Below, in pieces: positions 31,682 through 40,670 of a stretch of 40,903 bases of DNA (positions within the stretch are counted from its first letter, which is position 1; the number at the start of each line of letters is the position of its first letter). The stretch is taken from assembly GCA_964595905.1 (NCBI GenBank), contig CAZQSU010000016.1:1-40903 (forward strand), given 5' to 3'. The notes beneath the pieces are model-generated. The model was not told the origin of the DNA. It did not search any database and saw only the letters and a list, made by a program, of their open reading frames with translations. This stretch comes from JAFDWI01 sp964595905. Lineage in GTDB: Bacteria; Actinomycetota; Acidimicrobiia; Acidimicrobiales; Iamiaceae. The translations under genes and the position numbers were made by a program.

Positions 31682-34600
31682 TCAGGACGCGACCGCGACC
31701 CCCTCGTACGCGTCCCACAGGGCCGCATAGTGACCGCCGCGCGCCAACAGCTCGGTCTGTGAGCCGTCTTCGATGATGTGGCCGTCGGCCATCACGAGAA
31801 TCCGGTCGGCCCGGGCCGCGGTGGCCAGGCGGTGCGCGATGACCACGGTCGTGCGCCCCGCCGAGAGCACGTCCATCGCCCGCTCGATCCGGGCCTCCGA
31901 TGCCAGGTCGAGATTCGAGGTGGCCTCGTCGAGCAGCAGCAACACCGGGTCGGCGATCAGCGCGCGGGCGAGACAGATGAGCTGGCGTTGCCCGGTCGAC
32001 AACGACCGGCCCCGTTCCACGAGCCAGTGGTCCAACCCGTCGTCGAGCGACTCGATCAGATCGGCGAGCCCGACGGCCTCGATCGCGTCGAAGACCGTCT
32101 CGTCGTCGGCCTCGGGGTGGCCGTAGACGAGGTTGTCGCGGATCGTTCCCGCGAACAGGTACGGCTCCTGGGGCACGTACCCCAGCCTGCGCCGGTAGGC
32201 GCCCGGGTCGACGTCGCGCAGGTCCACCCCGTCGAATCGCACGGTGCCCGACGTCGGATCGTAGAAGCGCGCCAGCAGTTTCACCATCGTCGACTTGCCC
32301 GAGCCGGTCTCTCCCACGAGGGCGACCCGTTGCCCGGCCGGGATGACCAGGTCGAGATCGTCGATCGCCGGCACCGGCTGCCCGGGGTACGAGAACACCA
32401 CGTCGTCGAAGGCGACCGTGCCTTCTCCCGCCGGCGGTGCGACCGGGGTCGCCGGCGAGAGCACACTGGGACGCTCGGCGAGCAACCCGTCGAGTTTGCG
32501 GACCCCGGCCGCAGCTTTCTGCCAGGTGTCGAACACGTTCGAGAACTGTTGGATCGGCGAGAAGAACTGGGTCAGATACAACAGGAACGCGACGAGCACG
32601 CCCACGCTCAGCGCGCCGCGGTCGTTCAGCACCGCGCCGTAGCCCAGCACCACGATGATCCCGATGGTCGACAACAGCTCGACGAACGCGAAGTAGCCGA
32701 TCTGGATCTTGAGCGCGGCCATGCCCGAGGCGCGGAACTCGTCGTCGAACCCGTGGAACCGCTTCTGATTGCGCCGTTCGCGCACGAACGCCTGGGTCAC
32801 CCTGATCCCGGCGAGGTTCTCGGCGAGATCGGCGAGCACCCGGGCGATCGCATCCCGCTGGCGGTCGTACGCGGGCTTCGACAGACGCTGGTAGATCATG
32901 GTCGCGCCGATGAGCGGCAGGGTCACCGCGAACACGCAGAGCGCCAGGGGCACGTCGAGCACCAACAGCACCACCGCGATGCCGACGAAGGTGACGAGGG
33001 CGACCGCGGCGTTGACGAGCCCGTTCGACAGGAGCTGTTGCAACACGTCGATGTCGGAGGTCAACCGGGTCAGCAACCGTCCCGAGAGCTCCCGTTCGTA
33101 GAAGTCGAGTCCCAGACGCTGCAGGTGCGCGAACACCCGGGTGCGCAACGCCAACAGGATGCGTTCCGCGGCGCGGCCGGTCACCAGGTTCTCGAACCAC
33201 ATGATCCAGGCGTCGAGCGCGGCGATGCCGCAGGCCGCGATCGCCACGGCCACCACCACCCCCATCGACGACGGGGTGACCCCGTGGTCGATCCCAGATC
33301 GGATCAGCACCGGGATCGCCAGGGTGGCGAGCGCGTCGAGCAGGACCAGGCCCGCGCCGAGCGCCAACTCGCGCTGCCAGTGACGCACGAAACGGATGAA
33401 CGCGAGGCCGCCTTGATCGGGGATGTGGTCATCCACGTCCACTTCCGGGGTGTCGCGGATCTCGGGCAGTGCCGCGACGCGTTCGAGCAGTTCCGGTGTG
33501 GCCGGGCCGATGAGGCCGCCACCGGGTGGGCCGTGCATGCCTCCGCGTCCGCCACCTCCCATCCGGCGCACGCTGGCGTCGATCCGCGAGGTCGGGACGA
33601 TGACGTGACCGTCGTTCGCTGACGCCGGTGACGGGCGTCGCGCTCGCACGATGCCGTGGGAGGGTTCCTCGTCCGGCGCGTCCATGCCGCTCAGCAGCTC
33701 CCTGAACCGCGGGCTCGTCGCCTCGAGCTCGGCCTGGGTGCCCGACGCGACGATCCCGCCGCCGTCGAGCACGACGATCCGATCGGCGAGCGCGAGGGTC
33801 GAACGCCGGTGCGCGATCAACAGTGTGGTCCGGCCCTGGAGACGCCGGAGCAGCGCATCGTGGATCGCATGTTCCACCGTCGCGTCGACCGCGGAGGTCG
33901 CGTCGTCGAGCACGACCACGGCGGGGTCGCACAACAGCACCCGTGCGAGCCCGATGCGCTGGCGCTGACCGCCGGACAGGGTCACCCCGCCCTCGCCCAC
34001 GGTCTGGTCGTAACCGTGGGGCAGGGCCGCGATGAACTCGTGCGCCTGCGCGGCACGGGCTGCCGATTCGATCTCGGCGTCGGTCGCATCGGGGCGCCCG
34101 TACGCGATGTTGTCGCGGACCGACCCGGCGAACAGGAACGCCTCTTCGAACGCGATCCCGACCTGGCGGCGGAGCCCGGCGAGGGTGAGATCGCGGACGT
34201 CGTGGCCGTCGATCCGCACCGCGCCGGCATCGGTGTCGTAGAAGCGGGCGAGCAGCATCGCCAGGGTGGTCTTCCCGCTGCCCGAGGTGCCGACCACCGC
34301 GACCCGTTCGCCGGGATCGAGTCGCAGTTCGAGGTCGTCGAGCAGTGGCGGACCGCCCGGGTAGGCGAACGAGACGCCGTCGAAGTCGACCGCGCCCGCC
34401 GGGTCGTCGAGTGCCACCGCGCCGGGGCGGTTCTCGATCGAGGTGGTCGTCTCCAGGAGGTCTCTGAGGCGCTCCGCGCCCGACCGGGCGAGCTGGGTCG
34501 CCGCGAGGAACATCGCCAGCATCCGCGCCGGCGCGGCGAGCTGGGTGAGATACGAGAAGAACGCGACCAGGGTGCCGACGGTGATCTGACCGTTCACCGC

Positions 34601-35443
34601 CATCCAACCACCGATCCCGAGCACGACCGCCTGGCCGAACAGCGGGATCACCTGCAGCGTCGAGGTGAACAGCGCACTGATCCGCACCATGCGCACCCGC
34701 CCGCCGAACAGGTGCCCCAGCGCGGAGATGTAGCGGCCGAGCTCCCGTTCCTCCTGACCGAAGCCCTTGACCACGCGCACGCCGGAGATCGCCTCCTCGG
34801 CCACCGCGGTCATCTCGGCCTCACGCTGGGAGGCGTCCCACGACGACACGTACACCGTCGCCCGCAGACGCCACGCCAGGGCGAAGGTCGCGGCGAGCAC
34901 GGTCACGGCGACCACCGCGAGCGCCGGCGCGAACGAGAACATGAACACCACCGCCAGCACCAGCATCACCAGGTTGCCGGTGATGATCGCCGCCATCTGG
35001 AGCACCTGGAACACCATGTTCACGTCGGTGTTCGCACGCGAGACGAGCTGGCCGGCAGGCAGCTCGTCGTGGCGCTTCAGATCAAGGGTCAACAGGTGAT
35101 CGAACACCGAATCGCGCAGATCGGCCTGGACCCCGTAGGCCAATTTTCCGCCGGCGTAGCGCCGCGTGACCGTGGTGACGAAGCGGACCGCGCCGAGCAC
35201 GCCGAGCAGCACGAGGAACGGTGCGAGCGCCCGGTCACCGGTGGTGATGACGTCGTCGATCACGGCCCGTTCGATCACCGGGATGAACGAGAACGCCGCC
35301 ATCCCCACGATCGCCGCGCCGAACGACACGAAGGCCGCGCCACGGTGGCGCAGCACCCAGGGGAGCAGCCACCGCACCCAGCCGACGCGTGACCCCGCGC
35401 CCGTCGACTCTTCCTCCGAGGGGGAGAGCGACGTGATGGACAT
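31682..35443 (-). CDS. Fused asymmetric ABC exporter (two TMD-NBD units in one chain)
   Basis: A 1253-residue multidrug-type exporter that joins two half-transporters: TMD (about 30-330), NBD1, a disordered linker (about 590-660), TMD2, NBD2. NBD2 is canonical (Walker A GETGSGKST near 1044, YVPQEPYLF, Walker B LLLLDEATS near 1169, H in IAHRLAT). NBD1 is degenerate: the catalytic Glu is Asp in VVVLDDATSAVD (about 507) and the Q-loop Gln is Glu in FEEAFLF, whereas its signature LSGGQRQRIGLAR is perfect; NBD2 has LSTGQ. This is the heterodimer pattern of TM287/288 and mycobacterial Rv0194, with one active ATP site. Substrate unknown. Divergent from pimA by 57 bases. Confidence 0.93.
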   Translation of the reverse strand: MSITSLSPSEEESTGAGSRVGWVRWLLPWVLRHRGAAFVSFGAAIVGMAAFSFIPVIERAVIDDVITTGDRALAPFLVLLGVLGAVRFVTTVTRRYAGGKLAYGVQADLRDSVFDHLLTLDLKRHDELPAGQLVSRANTDVNMVFQVLQMAAIITGNLVMLVLAVVFMFSFAPALAVVAVTVLAATFALAWRLRATVYVSSWDASQREAEMTAVAEEAISGVRVVKGFGQEERELGRYISALGHLFGGRVRMVRISALFTSTLQVIPLFGQAVVLGIGGWMAVNGQITVGTLVAFFSYLTQLAAPARMLAMFLAATQLARSGAERLRDLLETTTSIENRPGAVALDDPAGAVDFDGVSFAYPGGPPLLDDLELRLDPGERVAVVGTSGSGKTTLAMLLARFYDTDAGAVRIDGHDVRDLTLAGLRRQVGIAFEEAFLFAGSVRDNIAYGRPDATDAEIESAARAAQAHEFIAALPHGYDQTVGEGGVTLSGGQRQRIGLARVLLCDPAVVVLDDATSAVDATVEHAIHDALLRRLQGRTTLLIAHRRSTLALADRIVVLDGGGIVASGTQAELEATSPRFRELLSGMDAPDEEPSHGIVRARRPSPASANDGHVIVPTSRIDASVRRMGGGGRGGMHGPPGGGLIGPATPELLERVAALPEIRDTPEVDVDDHIPDQGGLAFIRFVRHWQRELALGAGLVLLDALATLAIPVLIRSGIDHGVTPSSMGVVVAVAIAACGIAALDAWIMWFENLVTGRAAERILLALRTRVFAHLQRLGLDFYERELSGRLLTRLTSDIDVLQQLLSNGLVNAAVALVTFVGIAVVLLVLDVPLALCVFAVTLPLIGATMIYQRLSKPAYDRQRDAIARVLADLAENLAGIRVTQAFVRERRNQKRFHGFDDEFRASGMAALKIQIGYFAFVELLSTIGIIVVLGYGAVLNDRGALSVGVLVAFLLYLTQFFSPIQQFSNVFDTWQKAAAGVRKLDGLLAERPSVLSPATPVAPPAGEGTVAFDDVVFSYPGQPVPAIDDLDLVIPAGQRVALVGETGSGKSTMVKLLARFYDPTSGTVRFDGVDLRDVDPGAYRRRLGYVPQEPYLFAGTIRDNLVYGHPEADDETVFDAIEAVGLADLIESLDDGLDHWLVERGRSLSTGQRQLICLARALIADPVLLLLDEATSNLDLASEARIERAMDVLSAGRTTVVIAHRLATAARADRILVMADGHIIEDGSQTELLARGGHYAALWDAYEGVAVAS

Positions 35444-35451
35444 GTCAGCCG

Positions 35452-35457
35452 AATGTA
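35452..35457 (-). promoter_or_regulatory. -10 box of the ABC exporter gene
   Basis: TACATT on the minus strand ends 8 bases before ATG 35443; a leaderless transcript is likely. It lies 29 bases from the divergent pimA -10 box. Confidence 0.45.
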
Positions 35458-35486
35458 CCGACCGGAGCCCGAAAGTGTCGCAGCAC

Positions 35487-35492
35487 TACTGT
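35487..35492 (+). promoter_or_regulatory. -10 box of pimA
   Basis: TACTGT ends 8 bases before ATG 35501, which fixes the start to MRIGMVSPYS, as in mycobacterial PimA. Confidence 0.45.
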
Positions 35493-35500
35493 TGCCCGGC

Positions 35501-36571
35501 ATGCGCATCGGCATGGTGAGCCCGTACAGCCTGTCGGTGCCCGGCGGAGTCCAGGGACAGGTGTTGGGCCTGGCCCGCGCCCTGCGCTCGAAGGGGCATT
35601 TCGTGCGGGTGCTCGGCCCGTGTGACGGCCCGCCGCCCGAACCGGGGATCACCCCGCTGGGCAATTCGATCCCGACCGCGGCGAACGGATCGATCGCTCC
35701 GATCGCCCCGGACGTGCCCGCGCAGCTGCGCTTCATCCGCTCGCTGCGCGACGAGGATTTCGACGTCCTGCACCTGCACGAACCGATCTCGCCCGGCCCG
35801 AACACGACCGCGGCGATCATCAAACACGCACCGTTGATCGGCACGTTCCACGCTGCCGGCGATTCGAAGGCGTACGAGTACCTGGGCTTTCTCGCCCGCT
35901 GGGTCAACCGGCGCCTCGACGCCCGTTGTGCGGTGTCAGAGGACGCGCGCGCCCTCGCCCAGCGTCACCTGGGTGGCGAGTACACGATCCTGTTCAACGG
36001 GATCGAGGTCGAGCGCTTCGCCGATGCCGAACCGGCCGAGACCGACGCGCCGACCGTGCTCTTCCTGGGTCGGCACGAAGAACGCAAAGGGCTGCAGGTC
36101 CTGCTCGCCGCGCTGCGGTACCTGCCCGCGGATCTGCGGCTGTGGGTCGCCGGCGACGGTCCGCTCACCGACTCGTTGCGTGAGCAGTACCGGGGCGACC
36201 CGCGCATCGAATGGTTGGGCCGCATCAATGATGCCGACCGTGCCCGACGCCTCCGGGGCGCCGATGTGTACTGCGCGCCGAGCATCCGCGGCGAGTCGTT
36301 CGGCATCGTGCTGTTGGAGGCCATGGCCGCCGGCGTCCCGATCGTGGCGGCGAACCTCGACGGGTACGCGAACGTGGCCCGCGCGGACGTCGAAGCGGTA
36401 CTCGTCGAACCCGGCTCCGCCGAGGAACTCGCAACCGGGATCATCCGCGTGTTGGGGGACCACTCCCTGGCTTCCGCCATCGTCGCGGCCGGATCCCGAC
36501 GCGCCGACGAGTTCTCGATGGATCATCTCGCCGACCGCTACCTGGAGCTCTACCGTCCACTGATCAGATGA
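35501..36571 (+). CDS. pimA: Phosphatidylinositol mannosyltransferase PimA (GT4)
   Basis: A 356-residue GT4 glycosyltransferase that puts the first mannose from GDP-mannose on the 2-OH of phosphatidylinositol at the inner membrane face, starting PIM synthesis. MRIGMVSPYSLSVPGGVQGQ matches mycobacterial PimA closely; FDVLHLHEP, VLFLGRHEERKGLQVLLAAL (GDP-mannose contacts) and GESFGIVLLEAMAAGVPIV, with the C-terminal catalytic-region Glu, follow at the expected positions. The gene order with pdxS-pdxT-yebC further on is that of mycobacteria. TACTGT 8 bases upstream suggests leaderless expression. The product indicates PIM-type lipids in the organism. Confidence 0.92.
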   Translation: MRIGMVSPYSLSVPGGVQGQVLGLARALRSKGHFVRVLGPCDGPPPEPGITPLGNSIPTAANGSIAPIAPDVPAQLRFIRSLRDEDFDVLHLHEPISPGPNTTAAIIKHAPLIGTFHAAGDSKAYEYLGFLARWVNRRLDARCAVSEDARALAQRHLGGEYTILFNGIEVERFADAEPAETDAPTVLFLGRHEERKGLQVLLAALRYLPADLRLWVAGDGPLTDSLREQYRGDPRIEWLGRINDADRARRLRGADVYCAPSIRGESFGIVLLEAMAAGVPIVAANLDGYANVARADVEAVLVEPGSAEELATGIIRVLGDHSLASAIVAAGSRRADEFSMDHLADRYLELYRPLIR

Positions 36572-36614
36572 TCGCGCGCCCTCAGGAGACCTCTTCGAGC
36601 GACACCCACGGCGC

Positions 36615-36620
36615 TAGCAT
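36615..36620 (+). promoter_or_regulatory. Possible -10 box of the lemA-htpX operon
   Basis: TAGCAT lies 39 bases upstream of the TTG start at 36660. No clear -35. This is the only candidate in the 88-base gap after pimA. Confidence 0.3.
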
Positions 36621-36659
36621 CGGTTCGGTTCGCTCGACCGCCGACCCCGGAGCAGGGCA

Positions 36660-37211
36660 TTGATCGCCATCATCGTCATCGTCGTGATCGTGGTCCTCCT
36701 GGGCATCTTCGTGGCGGTGCAGTACAACGGCCTGGTCAAGCTCCGGAACCTGGTCGACAACGCCTGGTCGCAGATCGACGTGCAGCTCCAGCGTCGGACC
36801 GACCTGATCCCGAATCTGGTCGAGACGGTCAAGGGCTACGCCGCCCACGAGCGCGAGACCCTCGACGCGGTGACGCGGGCCCGGGGCGCGGTGATGACCG
36901 CGGAAGGCCCCGGCGCGAAGGCCGAAGCCGACGATCTGCTCTCGGGCACCCTGAAGTCGTTGTTCGCGGTCGCCGAGGCCTATCCGGATCTGAAGGCGAA
37001 CCAGAACTTCTCACAGCTCCAGGAGGAGTTGACCGCCACCGAGGACAAGGTCGCGTACGCCCGCCAGTACTACAACGACAACGTGACCCGGCTGAACACC
37101 AAGATCGAGACCTTCCCCGCCATGTTCTTCGCCGGGATGGCCAGGGCCTCCCACCGTGAGTACTTCGAGACCGCGCCCGAGGGTCGGGGTCCGGTCGAGG
37201 TCCAGTTCTGA
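36660..37211 (+). CDS. lemA: LemA family protein
   Basis: A 183-residue LemA protein. One N-terminal membrane helix IIVIVVIVVLLGIFVAV is followed by the conserved QYNGLVKLRNLVDNAWSQID, then RRTDLIPNLVETVKGYA, and later DKVAYARQYYNDNVTRLNTK. The bulk is a four-helix coiled-coil-like domain, expected outside the cell. The function is unknown; the gene neighbours HtpX/M48 proteases in many genomes, as here. A TTG start is assumed because the hydrophobic helix begins directly after it; no ATG precedes the LemA core. It ends 42 bases before the protease gene. Confidence 0.9.
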   Translation: MIAIIVIVVIVVLLGIFVAVQYNGLVKLRNLVDNAWSQIDVQLQRRTDLIPNLVETVKGYAAHERETLDAVTRARGAVMTAEGPGAKAEADDLLSGTLKSLFAVAEAYPDLKANQNFSQLQEELTATEDKVAYARQYYNDNVTRLNTKIETFPAMFFAGMARASHREYFETAPEGRGPVEVQF

Positions 37212-37253
37212 TCGCCCGTGCCCACCCGGTCAGCAGAGTCCCGTAGGTCCTGA

Positions 37254-38162
37254 GTGTACGAACAGATCGGGCAGAACAAGCGTCGGACGGTGGTGCTCGT
37301 GGCGAGCTTCGCCGTGTTCGTCGCGCTGGTGGCCATCGCGGTGAACCTGCTGGTGCGCGGCGGCGCGGTCGGGTTCGTGATCGCTTTCGTCGTCGCCGCG
37401 GCGATGGCGTTCGCCGGCTACTGGAAATCGGATTCGGTCGCTTTGGCCATGAGCCGGGCCAAGCCCGCCGACCGGGCCGAGTACGCGCAGTACCACAACC
37501 TGGTCGAGGGACTCTGCATTGCCGCAGGGCTTCCCAAACCCCGTCTGTACGTGATCGAAGACGACGCGCCGAACGCGTTCGCGACCGGACGCAACCCCCA
37601 GCACGCCGCGGTGGCGGTGACCACGGGCCTGCTCGGCAAGATGAACCGGGTCGAACTCGAAGGGGTGCTCGCGCACGAGCTGAGCCACATCAAGAACTAC
37701 GACATCCTGGTGTCGACCCTCGCGGTGACGATGGTCGGGGTCGTGATCCTGTTGTCGGACTTCGCGATCCGCTTCCTGTGGTGGGGCGGTGGACGGACCT
37801 CGAGCAGTGACCGGCAGAACTCCGGTCCGATGGCGATCCTGTCGATCGTCGGGTTCTTCCTGTTGATCTTCTCGCCGTTGATCGCCCGGCTCCTGCAGTT
37901 CGCGGTGTCGCGCAACCGCGAGGAACTCGCGGACGTGTCGGGGGTCGGACTGACCCGGTATCCACCCGGGTTGATCTCGGCGCTCGAGAAGCTCCGGGAC
38001 GACACCACGGTGACCCACTCGGCATCGAAGGCGACGGCGCATCTGTGGATCGAGCAACCCACGGCGCGCACCCCCGAAGAAGGTCGGATGTCGAAGCTGA
38101 ACCGGCTGTTCGACACGCACCCGCCGCTCGAGGAGCGGATCGAACGCCTGCGCGAGCTGTAG
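37254..38162 (+). CDS. htpX: HtpX-like membrane M48 metalloprotease
   Basis: A 302-residue integral membrane zinc protease that degrades misfolded membrane proteins. Two N-terminal helices (about 15-55) precede the catalytic domain. HELSHIKNYDIL (about 141-152) holds the HExxH zinc motif; a third zinc ligand is the Glu in NREELADVSG. Two more helices lie between (about 158-180 and 195-215). NRLFDTHPPLEERIERLREL is the usual C-terminus. The GTG start has no strong ribosome site, consistent with coupling to lemA 42 bases upstream. Together lemA-htpX is a common pair. Confidence 0.93.
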   Translation: MYEQIGQNKRRTVVLVASFAVFVALVAIAVNLLVRGGAVGFVIAFVVAAAMAFAGYWKSDSVALAMSRAKPADRAEYAQYHNLVEGLCIAAGLPKPRLYVIEDDAPNAFATGRNPQHAAVAVTTGLLGKMNRVELEGVLAHELSHIKNYDILVSTLAVTMVGVVILLSDFAIRFLWWGGGRTSSSDRQNSGPMAILSIVGFFLLIFSPLIARLLQFAVSRNREELADVSGVGLTRYPPGLISALEKLRDDTTVTHSASKATAHLWIEQPTARTPEEGRMSKLNRLFDTHPPLEERIERLREL

Positions 38163-38253
38163 GCCACTGCGGGCCGGGAGACGAACCCGCCGACGGACGC
38201 GCCCGGTCCGGGCCGGGACGTCAACCCACTTCCCGTAGGCCGCCATCGGTCCG

Positions 38254-38259
38254 TACACT
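38254..38259 (+). promoter_or_regulatory. -10 box of pdxS (leaderless type)
   Basis: TACACT ends 7 bases before ATG 38267. It probably drives pdxS-pdxT-yebC. No riboswitch or other fold was seen in the 104 bases after htpX. Confidence 0.5.
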
Positions 38260-38266
38260 GATTCCC

Positions 38267-39175
38267 ATGTCCGACGACGCAACGACCTCGACGACCACCC
38301 GCACCACCGGAACGGCGAGGGTCAAGCGCGGACTCGCCGAGATGCTCGCGGGCGGCGTCATCATGGACGTCGTCGACCCGGCCCAGGCGAAGATCGCCGA
38401 GGATGCCGGGGCCGTGGCCGTGATGGCGCTCGAGCGGGTGCCGTCGGACATCCGCCGTGACGGGGGCGTGGCGCGGATGTCAGACCCGGAGATGATCGAG
38501 GGCATCAAGGAGGCCGTCACCATCCCGGTCATGGCCAAGGCCCGGATCGGCCACTTCGCCGAGGCTCAGGTGCTCCAGGCGCTCGGCGTGGACTACGTCG
38601 ACGAATCCGAGGTGCTCACGCCAGCGGACGAGGCCCACCACATCGACAAGTGGGCCTTCACGGTGCCCTTCGTGTGCGGCGCGACGAACCTCGGCGAGGC
38701 GCTGCGGCGCATCTCCGAAGGCGCCTGCATGATCCGCTCCAAGGGCGAGGCCGGCACCGGCAACATCGTCGAGGCGGTGCGGCACCTGCGGTCGATCCTG
38801 GGCGACATCGCCAAGATCACCCAGGCGGACGCCGCGGAGCTCTACGACTGGGCGAAACAGCTCCGTGCGCCGATCGACCTGGTGACCGAGGTGCACGACA
38901 CGGGGCGCCTTCCCGTTCCGTTGTTCTGCGCTGGTGGCATCGCCACACCCGTCGACGCGTCGCTGGTCATGCAACTCGGTGCCGAGGCCGTCTTCGTGGG
39001 CTCGGGCATCTTCAAGTCCGACAACCCGCCCGTGCGGGCCAAAGCGATCGTCGAGGCGACGCTGCACTTCGAAGACCCCGCGATGATCGCCAAGGTCAGC
39101 CGCGGTCTCGGCGAGGCCATGCCCGGTCTCGAGATCGACGGCCTCGCGACCACGTTCTCCGAACGGGGCTGGTGA
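38267..39175 (+). CDS. pdxS: Pyridoxal 5'-phosphate synthase subunit PdxS
   Basis: A 302-residue TIM-barrel synthase that makes PLP from ribose 5-phosphate, glyceraldehyde 3-phosphate and ammonia. RVKRGLAEMLAGGVIMDVVD, then ALERVPSDIRRDGGVARMSD are diagnostic; the Schiff-base Lys is in VMAKARIGHF and the second catalytic Lys in MIRSKGEAGTGN. The N-terminus has about 20 Thr-rich residues (TTSTTTRTTGT), not part of the fold. Glutaminase PdxT, 37 bases downstream, delivers the ammonia. The start is supported by a TACACT box 7 bases before it. Confidence 0.97.
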   Translation: MSDDATTSTTTRTTGTARVKRGLAEMLAGGVIMDVVDPAQAKIAEDAGAVAVMALERVPSDIRRDGGVARMSDPEMIEGIKEAVTIPVMAKARIGHFAEAQVLQALGVDYVDESEVLTPADEAHHIDKWAFTVPFVCGATNLGEALRRISEGACMIRSKGEAGTGNIVEAVRHLRSILGDIAKITQADAAELYDWAKQLRAPIDLVTEVHDTGRLPVPLFCAGGIATPVDASLVMQLGAEAVFVGSGIFKSDNPPVRAKAIVEATLHFEDPAMIAKVSRGLGEAMPGLEIDGLATTFSERGW

Positions 39176-39212
39176 TGCCCGGGGTGTCCGCACCGTCGGG
39201 GGAGCCTCCGGG

Positions 39213-39788
39213 ATGGGCACGCACGTCGGCGTGCTCGCGCTCCAGGGGGCGGTGAGGGCGCACCTCGCTGCGTTCGAGGCCCTCGGGGTGCCCGCGAGCA
39301 CCGTCCGCGATGCCGAGGAACTCGAAGGCATCGACGCGCTGGTCGTGCCCGGCGGCGAGTCGACCACGATGTCGATGCTGGCGGAACGCAACGAGCTCGT
39401 CGCGCCCCTGCGGCAACGGATCGCCGACGGGATGGGCGTCTTCGGCACGTGCGCGGGCATGATCCTGTGCGCATCCGAGGTCGCTGACGGACGCGACGAC
39501 CAGATCACCCTCGGCGCCATCGACCTGGCGGTGCGGCGCAACGCGTTCGGCCGACAGGTCGACTCCTTCGAAGCCGACCTCGCCGTCGCCGGGCTCGACG
39601 ACCCGTTCCACGCGGTGTTCATCCGCGCCCCCGTGGCCGAATCGGTCGGCGCCTCGGTCGAGGTGCTCGCAACCGTGAACGACGAGGCGGTCCTGTGCCG
39701 CCAGGGCAACGTGCTCGTGTCGTCGTTCCACCCCGAGCTCGCCGATGACGGTCGCATCCACCGACTCTTCCTGGATCTGGTGGCCTGA
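39213..39788 (+). CDS. pdxT: Pyridoxal 5'-phosphate synthase glutaminase subunit PdxT
   Basis: A 191-residue class I glutamine amidotransferase. HVGVLALQGAVRAHLAAFEA and VVPGGESTTMSML are typical; the catalytic triad is Cys in GTCAGMILCA, His in SFHPEL and the Glu two residues after it. It hydrolyses glutamine when bound to PdxS and channels NH3 to it. GGGGGAG lies just upstream of the ATG. It ends 37 bases before yebC. Confidence 0.96.
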   Translation: MGTHVGVLALQGAVRAHLAAFEALGVPASTVRDAEELEGIDALVVPGGESTTMSMLAERNELVAPLRQRIADGMGVFGTCAGMILCASEVADGRDDQITLGAIDLAVRRNAFGRQVDSFEADLAVAGLDDPFHAVFIRAPVAESVGASVEVLATVNDEAVLCRQGNVLVSSFHPELADDGRIHRLFLDLVA

Positions 39789-39825
39789 GCACCGCGATCC
39801 GTACCCGTACCGACGAGAGGACCAC

Positions 39826-40584
39826 ATGTCCGGACATTCCAAGTGGGCGACGATCAAGCACCAGAAGGGTGCCAAGGACAAGGCGCGGGGCAAGCTCTTC
39901 GCCAAGCTGATCCGCCAGGTCGAGGTGGCGGCGCGCGAAGGCGGCGGTGACCCCGACGCCAACCCGACGCTGCGCACGATGTTCCAGAAGGCGCGGAACA
40001 ACTCGGTGCCGCTCGACACCATCGAACGTGCCATCAAACGGGGAACCGGCGAGCTCGAAGGGGTCACCTACGAGTCGATCACCTACGAGGGCTATGCGCC
40101 CGGTGGCGTGGCGGTGCTCGTCGAGGTGCTGACCGACAACCGCAACCGGACCGGTCCCGAGATCCGCACCCTGTTCGCCCGAAACGGGGGCAGCCTGGCC
40201 GAACCGGGCGCGGTGGCCTGGCAGTTCGAGCGCATCGGCAGCCTCGTCGTGCCCTCCAGCGCGGACGAAGACGACCTGATGCTCGCCGCGATCGAGGCGG
40301 GTGCCACCGACGTCGCCGCGGAGGGCGACACCTGGCACGTCACGACCGGCCCGTCGGACCTGCACGCCGTGCAGGATGCGCTCGAGGCGGCCGGTTTCGA
40401 GGTGACGTCGTCGGATCTGACGATGGTGCCGACGACGACGATCGCGATCGCCGACGCCGACGCGGCCAGACCCGTCGTCCGGGTGCTCGAGGCGCTCGAC
40501 GACCACGACGACGTCCAGGCGGTGCATGCCAACGCCGACATCGCCGACGACATCATCGCCCAACTCGCCGGCGCGGACGCCTGA
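39826..40584 (+). CDS. yebC: YebC/PmpR-family transcriptional/translation regulator
   Basis: A 252-residue protein starting with the signature MSGHSKWATIKHQKGAKDKA; NPTLRTMFQKARNNSVPLDT, then IERAIKRGTG and EGYAPGGVAVLVEVLTDNRN are equally diagnostic. Family members were described as DNA-binding regulators; recent studies link some of them to ribosome rescue at poly-proline. The gene order pdxS-pdxT-yebC matches mycobacteria, where ruvC follows; here a convergent membrane gene follows instead. A GAGAGG site precedes the ATG. The strong hairpin at 40616-40670 ends the unit. Confidence 0.95.
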   Translation: MSGHSKWATIKHQKGAKDKARGKLFAKLIRQVEVAAREGGGDPDANPTLRTMFQKARNNSVPLDTIERAIKRGTGELEGVTYESITYEGYAPGGVAVLVEVLTDNRNRTGPEIRTLFARNGGSLAEPGAVAWQFERIGSLVVPSSADEDDLMLAAIEAGATDVAAEGDTWHVTTGPSDLHAVQDALEAAGFEVTSSDLTMVPTTTIAIADADAARPVVRVLEALDDHDDVQAVHANADIADDIIAQLAGADA

Positions 40585-40615
40585 CCCGTCCCCACGCCCC
40601 GCGCCCCACGCTCCA

Positions 40616-40670
40616 CCCGAACTCTGGGAGGCAACCGGCGATCATCGTGGGGTACCTCCCAGAGTTCGGG
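40616..40670. terminator. Bidirectional terminator or palindromic repeat between convergent genes
   Basis: CCCGAACTCTGGGAGG (40616-40631) is perfectly complementary to 40655-40670, with a 23-base loop. Flanking bases extend the match with mismatches to about 24. It lies 32 bases after the yebC stop and 60 bases after the stop of the convergent gene. There is no T-run. It may terminate both, or be a dispersed repeat. Confidence 0.6.

Noticed and set aside
33656..35392. 578-codon open frame opposite the ABC exporter
   Set aside because: It mirrors the transporter frame and is His/Arg/Asp-rich without a fold.
38163..38266. Possible riboswitch before pdxS
   Set aside because: The -10 box is 7 bases from the start codon, leaving no leader RNA in which one could act.
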